This document shows, in pieces, positions 1-5,117 of a stretch of DNA of 5,117 nt (positions are counted from its first letter, which is position 1; the number at the start of each line of letters is the position of its first letter). Source of the DNA: Acetobacteraceae bacterium (lineage in GTDB: Bacteria > Pseudomonadota > Alphaproteobacteria > Acetobacterales > Acetobacteraceae); contig DAHWNE010000427.1 in NCBI GenBank assembly GCA_027340195.1, forward strand, positions 1 through 5,117, written 5' to 3'. The notes under the pieces are model-generated. The model had not been told where the DNA came from, did not search any database, and worked only from the letters and a program-made list of their open reading frames with translations. Made by a program: the position numbers and the translations under genes.

Positions 1-1182
1 ACCGACGATCACCACGCGCTTGCGCCGGGCGGCCGGCGCCGGCCGGAAATCCACCTCGTCGGGTTGCGCCACGCGGGGGTTGTTGACGCAGGCGATCGGC
101 TGCTGGCGGGCTGCGATCGTCCCCCAGCAGGTGTTGCAGGACAGGCAGTAGCGGATGTCATGCGCCCGCCCGCCGGCGGCCTTGGCAAGCCATGCCGGAT
201 CCGCCACCAGCGCGCGGCCCAGCCCGACGAGTTCGGCCGCGCCGCCGGCAACGATCGCCTCCGCTTCCGCCGGGTCGGTGATGCGGCCGAGCGCCATCAG
301 CGGCACATCGTTCAGTGCCGGCCGCAACCGACGGATCAGCGGCAGATAGGTCAGGCGCGGCTGGTGCCGGTCCGGCACATGCATTTCGAGCGAGGCGGCA
401 TGCGCGCCCTGGGCGAAACAGACATAGTCCACCGCCGATGCCGTGGTCAGCGCGGAGGCGATGCGGGCGGCTTCCTCCGGCCCCACACCCCCTGGCACGC
501 CATCATCGCCGGGCAGCTTGAGACCGATGATGAAGCCACGTCCGCATCGGTCCCGGATCGCGCCGATCAGCTCGGCGAGCAGGCGGGTGCGCCCGGCCAG
601 GTCGCCGCCATAGGCGTCGCGGCGGCGGTTGGCCCAGGGCGACAGGAACTGATGGAACAGATGTCCATGCGCCGCGGACAGCTCGACGCCGCTGAAGCCG
701 CAACGCCGCAGTCGCGCGGCGGAGTCGGCGAACGCGTCGATCATCCGCGCGATCTCGTCGGTGGTGAGCGCGCGGGGCATGGTCCAGCTCAGGTCGTCGG
801 GCAGGGCGGAGGGGGCGACCGCTTCCGGATTGCGGCCCCCCTGGTGATAGCCGCGCCCGCCGTCCTGGACCTGGCCGAGCAGGCGGCAATCGAGCGATTC
901 GACCGCCTCGGCCCATCGTTTCAGACCGTCTGTATCGTCATCGTTCCAGACCTGCGGTCGCGGCAGGCCGGCCTGGTGTGGCGCCATGGCGAGCGGCTCC
1001 GTCACTGTCATGGCCGCCCCGCCCAGCGCGCGATTTGCGTGATAGCGGATGAGCGCCGGGCTGACCCGTCCGTCCGACGCCAGCACCGTCGTCATCGAGG
1101 CATGCACGACCCGGTTGCGAAGCGTGATGCCGGCCAGCACGATCGGGCCGCGGAGCGCAGGGTAGCCGTCCGGGGCGGTCAT
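1..1182 (-). CDS. NADH:flavin oxidoreductase, FMN/[4Fe-4S] old yellow enzyme family (2,4-dienoyl-CoA reductase / TMADH class), C-terminus cut by window edge
   Basis: 394 residues are visible from the ATG at 1182; the frame is open through base 1. The FMN TIM barrel spans about residues 8-340: LRNRVV (21-26), PRALT (136-140), QFLSPWANRRRDAYGG (178-193), LGR (298-300) and GLGRAL (320-325) are the usual landmarks. C346, C349, C352 and C365 form CxxCxxCx12C, the [4Fe-4S] pattern of the multidomain class, and RVVIVG (389-394) is the first strand of the pyridine-nucleotide/FAD domain. Relatives run to about 640-730 residues, so roughly 250-340 are missing. Such cytoplasmic enzymes pass electrons from NAD(P)H or a substrate through the cluster to FMN; the substrate here is unknown. 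Usual active-site positions are altered: SAAHGHL (169-175) has Ser and His where His/Tyr and Tyr are common, D107 sits where QLxHxGR has His, and K222 replaces the flavin-contacting Arg. No Cys sits near residue 30, so the 6-S-cysteinyl-FMN of TMADH is unlikely. The start overlaps the stop of a small ORF (ATGA); no good Shine-Dalgarno of its own is seen. Family assignment is firm. Confidence 0.93.
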   Translation of the reverse strand, partial: MTAPDGYPALRGPIVLAGITLRNRVVHASMTTVLASDGRVSPALIRYHANRALGGAAMTVTEPLAMAPHQAGLPRPQVWNDDDTDGLKRWAEAVESLDCRLLGQVQDGGRGYHQGGRNPEAVAPSALPDDLSWTMPRALTTDEIARMIDAFADSAARLRRCGFSGVELSAAHGHLFHQFLSPWANRRRDAYGGDLAGRTRLLAELIGAIRDRCGRGFIIGLKLPGDDGVPGGVGPEEAARIASALTTASAVDYVCFAQGAHAASLEMHVPDRHQPRLTYLPLIRRLRPALNDVPLMALGRITDPAEAEAIVAGGAAELVGLGRALVADPAWLAKAAGGRAHDIRYCLSCNTCWGTIAARQQPIACVNNPRVAQPDEVDFRPAPAARRKRVVIVG

Positions 1183-1280
1183 GGTCGGCCGCCGGGAAAA
1201 CCAGCCGACATGACGACCTGTCGATACGGGCCGACCGCCCGGTCGGCATTCGGCGCGGGGGCGGTCCGATTGTCGCGCAT
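1179..1280 (-). CDS. Small ORF (33 aa) translationally coupled to the flavin oxidoreductase; hypothetical leader peptide or gene remnant
   Basis: The ATG at 1280 follows the best ribosome binding site of the window (AGGGGAG, 7-base spacing). The frame runs 33 codons and ends in TGA at 1181-1179, sharing ATGA with the start codon of the next gene. This geometry is typical of translational coupling, and the downstream gene lacks a clear site of its own. The peptide is hydrophilic with no membrane segment or signal peptide. It begins MRDNRTAPAP, and its middle, AVGPYRQVVMSAGF (residues 15-28), loosely resembles the N-terminus of RidA/YjgF proteins (GPYSQAV...). No continuation of a RidA fold is present, so if this is real it is a remnant. 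About 24 of 33 third positions are G or C, and the tail is less biased than the neighbouring genes. It could be a leader peptide, a relic, or a ribosome-loading ORF. Whether the peptide is stable is unknown. Confidence 0.45.
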   Translation of the reverse strand: MRDNRTAPAPNADRAVGPYRQVVMSAGFPGGRP

Positions 1281-1287
1281 TGGCGTT

Positions 1288-1294
1288 CTCCCCT
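1288..1294 (-). promoter_or_regulatory. Ribosome binding site of the small ORF / oxidoreductase unit
   Basis: AGGGGAG on the minus strand contains the GGAG core and lies 7 bases before the ATG at 1280. It decides that start and, through the ATGA overlap at 1182-1179, probably also drives translation of the oxidoreductase. Confidence 0.6.
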
Positions 1295-1324
1295 GGCCGG
1301 CGCGCGATGCCGCACCCCGGCGTT

Positions 1325-1361
1325 CGGACACGAGTCCGCCCAAGCGGGATCAGGATGTCAA
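1325..1361 (-). promoter_or_regulatory. Candidate promoter/operator: TTGACA box with a short inverted repeat
   Basis: TTGACA, an exact -35 consensus, occurs at 1361-1356 on the minus strand. Seventeen bases further on, where a -10 box should be, lies CGGACTCGTGTCCG (1338-1325), an inverted repeat with 5-base arms and a 4-base centre. No convincing TATAAT-like element is present. The arrangement, about 75 bases before the small ORF start, would fit a regulated promoter whose operator overlaps the -10, or an activator-dependent one. In a GC-rich genome both elements could also be chance. Confidence 0.25.
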
Positions 1362-1482
1362 TCGCGCGGCAAGGGTTCCGACAGGCATGCACTTCGCGGA
1401 TCGCCCGACGCGTGGCCGCCGCGAGAGAAGGTTACAATTGCTCTGGATCGAATCGACCCCGGTGTCATTGGGACGGATCGAC

Positions 1483-1504
1483 GAGGCCGGGCGGTTGCGG
1501 CCTC
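1483..1504 (-). terminator. Hairpin at the amidase stop codon, possible terminator without a T-run
   Basis: GAGGCCG and CGGCCTC form a perfect 7-bp stem around an 8-base loop, and the stem includes two bases of the amidase TGA. No run of T follows on the minus strand, so it is not a classical intrinsic terminator. It could be an mRNA 3'-end stabiliser or a pause site. The 320-base gap that follows makes a transcript end here plausible but unproven. Confidence 0.3.
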
Positions 1505-2996
1505 AATCGAAGCCCAGAAACCCCTCCGCCCGCGCGATCGGTGGCGCCGCCGCCAGCCCCGCCAGATCGGGCACCGGGCGCGCGGTGGCCGGGTCGCCCG
1601 CCAGCGTCCGCTCGATCGCCGCCGCCGCCGCCAGCACCAGCGCATCGCCGCCGCGCGGCCCGACGATCTGCAAGCCGAACGGCATCCCATGCCGATCGGT
1701 GCCCATCGGCAACGAGATCGCCGGATGCCCGGCCAGGGTCACCGCATAGGCCAGCGCCAGCCAGTGGAAATAGGTGCGGGTCGCCACCCCGTCGATCTCG
1801 GCCGGATAGAGCTCCCGCCATGGCCGCGGCGAGATGGTGATGGAGGGCGTCAGGATCAGGTCGTAGCGCTTGAAGAACGACTGCCAGCGCCGATAATACG
1901 CGGTCTGCGCGCCCATCGCGCGGGCGACGTCGGCGGCCGAATAGCGCAGGCCCTCCTCGACATTGGCGCGCACGTTGGGGCCTACATCGGCCGGCCGGTT
2001 GCGTACTTTGTCCAGGTGCGCCGACAGGAAGGTCAGCGCCCGGAGCACTTCGAACGCCTCATCGGCATCGCGGCAGTCCGGCGTCGCCTCCTCGGCATGG
2101 GCGAACAGCGGGCAGAGCGGCGCGGTCGCGGCGGCAAAGACCTCGCGGATGTGACGTTCGGTGGGCGCGAAGCCGAAATCCGCGGTCAGCGCCACCCGGA
2201 GCCCGGCCAGGTCGCATTCCGCCGGGGCGGCGAAATCCTCGGCGCGGCGGACGCGCGCGCCGTGGACGGTGGTGGCCAGCGGGTCGGAGGCGTCATCGCT
2301 CACCATCGCCGAGAGCAGCAGCGCGAGATCCGGCACGCTGCGCGCCATCGGTCCCAGCACTGGCAGGTTCGACCAGCCGAGGCCACGCTTCTCCGACGGC
2401 ACCAGCCCCGGCGTCGGGCGGAAGCCGACGATGCCGCAGAACGCGGCTGGGTTGCGCAAGGACCCGCCGGTGTCCGAGCCGGTGGCGATCGGCACCATCC
2501 CGCAGGCCAGTGCCACCGCCGAGCCGCCCGAGGACCCGGCGGCCGATTTCGTCGGATCGAACGGATTGGCGGTGACGCCATAGACGGCGTTACGGGTGTT
2601 CGCCCCGGCGCCGAACTCGGGGGTGTTGGTCTTGCCCAGCACGATCGCCCCGGCCTGGCGCAGCGCGGCGACGATGCGCTCGTCGGCGGCGGGAACGTGA
2701 TCGCGATAGATCGGGCTGCCGTAGGTGGTGACCAGGCCGGCGGTGTCCTCGAGGTCCTTCACCCCGAGCGGCAAGCCGTGCAGCGGGCCCAGCTTCCCGC
2801 CGCGCGCCACCGCATCGTCGGCGGCGCGCGCCGCCGCCTGGGCCCGCTCGAAATCGCGCGCCACCATGGCGTTCACCGCCGGATCGACGGTCTCGATGCG
2901 GCGGATGCAGCTCTCCAGCAATTCGCTCGGGGCCAGGCGCCGCGCGCCGATCAGGCGGCGCGCGGTGACGGCGGGCAGGTCGCAGGGTTCGGTCAT
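1503..2996 (-). CDS. Amidase, amidase-signature (GatA-like) family
   Basis: This complete 497-residue protein has the length usual for stand-alone amidase-signature enzymes. The catalytic Ser-cisSer-Lys triad is visible: K80 in LGVKDLED, S155 in AAGSSGGSA and the nucleophile S179 in GSDTGGSLRNPA. The 24-residue spacing between the serines matches the family. A later conserved block is AISLPMGT followed by PFGLQIVGP. No signal peptide is present, so it should be cytoplasmic, hydrolysing a C-N amide bond to an acid and ammonia or an amine. Substrate cannot be read from sequence; annotations such as indoleacetamide hydrolase or 6-aminohexanoate-cyclic-dimer hydrolase are mutually similar. No gatB or gatC is adjacent, and the conserved region does not suggest the true GatA of tRNA amidotransferase. 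The ATG lies 19 bases after the tolB stop with AGGA 7 bases upstream, so co-transcription with tolB is likely. It sits where pal usually follows tolB. Confidence 0.95.
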   Translation of the reverse strand: MTEPCDLPAVTARRLIGARRLAPSELLESCIRRIETVDPAVNAMVARDFERAQAAARAADDAVARGGKLGPLHGLPLGVKDLEDTAGLVTTYGSPIYRDHVPAADERIVAALRQAGAIVLGKTNTPEFGAGANTRNAVYGVTANPFDPTKSAAGSSGGSAVALACGMVPIATGSDTGGSLRNPAAFCGIVGFRPTPGLVPSEKRGLGWSNLPVLGPMARSVPDLALLLSAMVSDDASDPLATTVHGARVRRAEDFAAPAECDLAGLRVALTADFGFAPTERHIREVFAAATAPLCPLFAHAEEATPDCRDADEAFEVLRALTFLSAHLDKVRNRPADVGPNVRANVEEGLRYSAADVARAMGAQTAYYRRWQSFFKRYDLILTPSITISPRPWRELYPAEIDGVATRTYFHWLALAYAVTLAGHPAISLPMGTDRHGMPFGLQIVGPRGGDALVLAAAAAIERTLAGDPATARPVPDLAGLAAAPPIARAEGFLGFD

Positions 2997-3003
2997 GGTC
3001 GGG

Positions 3004-3007
3004 TCCT
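3004..3007 (-). promoter_or_regulatory. Ribosome binding site of the amidase gene
   Basis: AGGA on the minus strand, 7 bases before the ATG at 2996, lies within the 19-base gap after the tolB stop. It supports this start and independent ribosome entry on a shared mRNA. Confidence 0.5.
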
Positions 3008-3015
3008 GGTGCGGG

Positions 3016-4440
3016 TCAGCCGCCGAGCGGAGACCAGGCGGGATCGGAGGCGCCGGTGACGGTCGGCTCGATGCGCTGGTTGAAGCCGGTGGTGTCGATC
3101 GTCATCAGCTGCGAGCTGAATCCCTGGCCCTGCGAGCCGGTCGCCCGGCTCTGGCTGAAATACATGATCACCCGCCCGTTCGGGCAGAAGGTGGGACCTT
3201 CCACATCCCAGCCGTCGGCGATCGCGCGCTCGCCGGTGCCGTCGGGGGCCATCACGCCGATGGAGAACGGTGCCTCCTCCCCGCCGTAGCGGGTGTAGGC
3301 GATCAGATCGCCGACCGGAGACCACACCGGCGAGGTGTAGTTGGCGTGGCCGAAGCTGATCCGTTTGACCCCCGACCCGTCGGCTCCCATGATGTAGAGC
3401 TGAGGTGTGCCGTCGCGATCGGAGTTGAAGACGATCTGCGAGCCGTCCGGGCTGTAGCACGGGCTGACATCGATCGAGTTCGAGCTGGTGATCTGCCGCA
3501 CCCGCTGGGTGGCGATGTCGACAGAAACGATCGACGACCCGCCGCCGGGCGCTAGCGCCATGATGACGCTGGCGCCATCGGGGGCGAAACGGGGGGCGAA
3601 GGTCATGCCATGGAAATCGCCCAGCACGCGCTGGCGACCCGTGTTGAGGTCGAACAGATAGACCCGCGGCGTCTGGTTGGCGTAGCTCATGAAGCAGATG
3701 GTGTCCCCCTTGGGGGAGAACCTCGGCGTCAGAACCATCCAGGTGCCGTCGGTCAGGAACCGGTTGTTGGCTCCGTCCTGGTCCATGATCGCCAGCCGGT
3801 GCGTCATGTGCGCGCGGGGGCCGGTGAGCGAGACATAGACGATGCGGGTGTCGAAATACCCCGGCTCGCCCAGCAGGCGCTGATAGATGGCATCGGCGAT
3901 GATATGCGCGATGCGCCGCCAGTTGGCCTTGGTGGTGGTATAGGCGGTGCCTTGCAGCTGCTTCTGGGCCAGCACGTCCCACAGGCGGAAATCCACCTGG
4001 ATGGTGCCACCCGATGCCACCGCGTGGCCGGTCACCAGCGCCTGCGCGCCGATGGTGGACCAGTTCGAGAAATCGGGCGTCGCCGGCGCGCTGCCCGCCG
4101 CGGCGCCGGCGGGGAGGATGAAGGCGCTGGCCGGCAGCGGCTTGAACAACCCGCAATTGCCGAGATCGTTGATGATCACCTGCGCGATGTTGTGCCCCAG
4201 CGTGGCCGATTGCGGATCCGCGCCGGCGAAATCGGGGATCGCGATCGGGATCGGCGCGGCGCGGGCGCGGTTGACGTCGATCACGGCGCTTTGATCGCCA
4301 CTCGACGCTGCCGCGGCGCCGGCGGCGGGCGCTGCGGGCGGGGTCTGGGCGCGGGCGGCAACCGGGGTCAGCAGCCCGGCGGCGGCAGCCCCCAGCAGGG
4401 CACGGCGGGATGTGGGGGGAAGGGCGGAATACTCGGTCAT
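3016..4440 (-). CDS. tolB: Tol-Pal system protein TolB, with probable twin-arginine signal peptide
   Basis: With the ATG at 4440 the protein has 474 residues, slightly longer than the usual 430-450. The N-terminus has SRRALLG (residues 11-17), a moderately hydrophobic stretch and a cleavage site near ARA|QT (31/32): a Tat-like signal. An Ala/Pro linker (about 33-50) precedes the TolB N-terminal domain (about 52-195, with IPIAIPDF and GNCGLFKPLP). A six-bladed propeller of PD40 repeats follows: TPRFSPKGD (238-246), APRFAPDG, SPCYSPDGSQIVF, SPVWSPVGD, GPTFCPNG and DPAWSPLGG at the very end. TolB acts in the periplasm, binding Pal and TolA in envelope constriction and outer membrane integrity. 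The frame continues upstream to an ATG at 4506 and a GTG at 4527 that overlaps the tolA stop (GTGA), but those starts add a non-signal-like, Pro/Arg-containing extension that would bury the signal. No start has a strong ribosome binding site. Identity is firm; the start is fairly sure. Confidence 0.95.
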   Translation of the reverse strand: MTEYSALPPTSRRALLGAAAAGLLTPVAARAQTPPAAPAAGAAAASSGDQSAVIDVNRARAAPIPIAIPDFAGADPQSATLGHNIAQVIINDLGNCGLFKPLPASAFILPAGAAAGSAPATPDFSNWSTIGAQALVTGHAVASGGTIQVDFRLWDVLAQKQLQGTAYTTTKANWRRIAHIIADAIYQRLLGEPGYFDTRIVYVSLTGPRAHMTHRLAIMDQDGANNRFLTDGTWMVLTPRFSPKGDTICFMSYANQTPRVYLFDLNTGRQRVLGDFHGMTFAPRFAPDGASVIMALAPGGGSSIVSVDIATQRVRQITSSNSIDVSPCYSPDGSQIVFNSDRDGTPQLYIMGADGSGVKRISFGHANYTSPVWSPVGDLIAYTRYGGEEAPFSIGVMAPDGTGERAIADGWDVEGPTFCPNGRVIMYFSQSRATGSQGQGFSSQLMTIDTTGFNQRIEPTVTGASDPAWSPLGG

Positions 4441-4462
4441 GGGGCGATCTATCCAGGGTTGG

Positions 4463-4491
4463 CCGGCGCCGGCAACGCGCCGGGGCGCCGG
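4463..4491 (-). repeat. GC-rich inverted repeat in the tolA-tolB junction
   Basis: CCGGCGCC at 4463-4470 and GGCGCCGG at 4484-4491 can pair as an 8-bp all-GC stem over a 13-base loop. The left arm also lies inside a 12-base perfect palindrome (4462-4473). The hairpin lies 22 bases before the preferred tolB start and inside the extended frame from 4506 or 4527. It may affect mRNA processing or the relative output of tolA and tolB; no T-run follows, so it is not a classical terminator. Confidence 0.4.
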
Positions 4492-4523
4492 TGGCGAAGA
4501 ATTCATCGGGGGATCACCCGGGG

Positions 4524-5117
4524 TCACGGGCTGAAGCGGAAGCGCAGCACATTCACCTTGCCCATCAGCTTTGCCGGCAGCGGCAGATTGGCGCAGCGCG
4601 GGTCCAGCACCGCCCGGCGCGCCCGGTCGGCGAAGGCCTGGAACACCGGGTCGGCATCCATCCGTGCCCGGTCGGACGGGTCGAAATGGACGATTCGCGC
4701 CACCCCGTTCGCGTCGGTGGTGACATCCAGCATCACGTGCAGCTTGCTGACATCGGGCGCGCCCGGATCATAGGTCCAGCAGCGGCGCACATAGGCGCCG
4801 ATGGCCGCGCGCTGCGAGGCGTTCAGGGCGGCGGTGTCATTGCCGTTCGGGTTACCGCCACTGTGCGGGGCGCCGCCCTGGACGGGGTTGTAGCGGGCGG
4901 TCGGCGGGGTTTGCTTCTCCTCCGCCCGCAGCTTCATCAGCGTGTTCAACAGCGCGTGCGTGTTGGGCGCCGGATTCTTCGTGGGGTTGGGCTGCGAGGT
5001 GGCCGTGGGCGCCGGTGGCGGCTTGGTGGGCACCGGCGGTATCGGCAGCGGCTTGCTGGGCTTGGGTTGGGTCGGCGTGGGCGGGGTGCGCGGCGCCGGC
5101 GGCACCGGCATCACCGG
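4524..5117 (-). CDS. tolA: TolA, C-terminal part (N-terminus beyond the right edge)
   Basis: 197 codons are visible; the frame is open at the right edge, so the in-frame ATG/GTG codons at 5114-5109 are not taken as starts. The first roughly 55 residues are proline-rich with scattered Lys and Thr (for example KPSKPLPIPPVPTKPPP), a periplasm-spanning spacer. A short helix-like segment follows (HALLNTLMKLRAEEKQ) and a Gly/Asn-rich linker. From about residue 97 comes the C-terminal TonB/TolA domain: LNASQRAAIGAYVRRCW, DVSKLHVMLDVTTDANG, DPVFQAFADRARRAVLDPRC, ending VLRFRFSP. C113 and C175 can form the disulfide expected in this domain. TolA is anchored in the inner membrane with TolQ-TolR and reaches TolB/Pal using proton-motive force. 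tolB follows directly, confirming the assignment. The missing N-terminus should hold one membrane segment. The spacer differs from the long Ala/Lys helix of enterobacterial TolA. Confidence 0.88.
   Translation of the reverse strand, partial: PVMPVPPAPRTPPTPTQPKPSKPLPIPPVPTKPPPAPTATSQPNPTKNPAPNTHALLNTLMKLRAEEKQTPPTARYNPVQGGAPHSGGNPNGNDTAALNASQRAAIGAYVRRCWTYDPGAPDVSKLHVMLDVTTDANGVARIVHFDPSDRARMDADPVFQAFADRARRAVLDPRCANLPLPAKLMGKVNVLRFRFSP

Larger units (their letters stand above)
1281..1502. other. Intergenic region between amidase and small ORF
   Basis: This is the non-coding part of the 320-base gap between the amidase stop and the oxidoreductase start. It holds most of a hairpin next to the amidase stop, a short AT-richer island around the plus-strand bases GTTACAATTG (1431-1440), the TTGACA box and inverted repeat, and the ribosome binding site of the small ORF. 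Long frames crossing it on both strands are extensions of frames shadowing the neighbouring genes and lack plausible starts. No tRNA-like or other recognisable RNA structure is seen. Confidence 0.5.

Noticed and set aside
1..1280. A frameshift joining the small ORF to the flavoprotein as one longer protein
   Set aside because: The flavoprotein from 1182 already has a standard family N-terminus, with LRNRVV at about residue 21, so no upstream extension is missing.
503..1315. Two minus-strand frames (503-916 and 938-1315) in phases other than the flavoprotein
   Set aside because: The flavoprotein frame is open from 1182 through base 1 and shows the family motifs throughout; these frames are Arg-rich shadows of it.
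1358..1468. 36-codon minus-strand frame in the intergenic region starting at the ATG at 1468
   Set aside because: It has no ribosome binding site, it is the tail of a longer frame shadowing the amidase, and its composition is not distinctive.
64..1749. 561-codon plus-strand open frame, plus shorter plus-strand frames opposite the flavoprotein
   Set aside because: It lies antisense to the flavoprotein and runs into the amidase. The product is Arg/Gly/Ala-rich with no recognisable motif, as expected from GC bias in codon positions opposite a real gene.
1689..3059. 456-codon plus-strand open frame opposite the amidase
   Set aside because: The amidase on the other strand has a complete catalytic triad and normal length. 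The antisense product has a low-complexity Arg/Gly/His composition and no domain.
2993..4156. 387-codon minus-strand frame overlapping tolB in another phase
   Set aside because: This frame is a shadow of tolB; the tolB frame carries the signal peptide, all propeller repeats and the expected ending.
3610..4773. 387-codon plus-strand open frame opposite tolB and tolA
   Set aside because: It crosses the tolB/tolA junction antisense to two clearly identified genes and shows no family motif.

Overview
This is a GC-rich window in which every supported gene lies on the minus strand, so transcription runs from right to left. Base composition, a tolA-tolB pair and the form of the TolA C-terminal domain suggest an alphaproteobacterium, probably in the Rhodospirillales/Acetobacteraceae range. 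That placement is inference from protein style; no rRNA or other marker is present.

Layout in transcription order. (1) 5117-4524: the 3' part of tolA, with a proline-rich spacer and the C-terminal TonB-like domain; the N-terminus lies beyond the right edge. (2) 4440-3016: tolB, a periplasmic six-bladed propeller protein with an apparent twin-arginine signal; the tolA-tolB junction holds a strong GC hairpin and alternative in-frame starts. (3) 2996-1503: a stand-alone amidase-signature hydrolase, only 19 bases after tolB, where pal would normally be expected. (4) 1502-1183: the only sizeable gap, with a hairpin at the amidase end, a TTGACA box, a short inverted repeat and a good ribosome binding site that opens a 33-codon ORF. 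(5) That small ORF (1280-1179) overlaps by 4 bases the start of (6) an FMN/[4Fe-4S] old-yellow-enzyme-type oxidoreductase of the 2,4-dienoyl-CoA reductase / trimethylamine dehydrogenase class (1182 to the left edge), cut off at the first strand of its pyridine-nucleotide domain.

TolA and TolB belong to the Tol-Pal envelope system (outer membrane stability and constriction during division). The amidase and the flavoprotein look like catabolic or detoxification enzymes. The amidase is close enough to tolB to be co-transcribed, whereas the flavoprotein probably has its own transcript and translation start, led by the small ORF. I see no mobile element, tRNA, rRNA or CRISPR array. No clearly new system is evident. 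The most unusual points are the coupled small ORF, the altered active-site residues of the flavoprotein, and the replacement of pal by an amidase after tolB.
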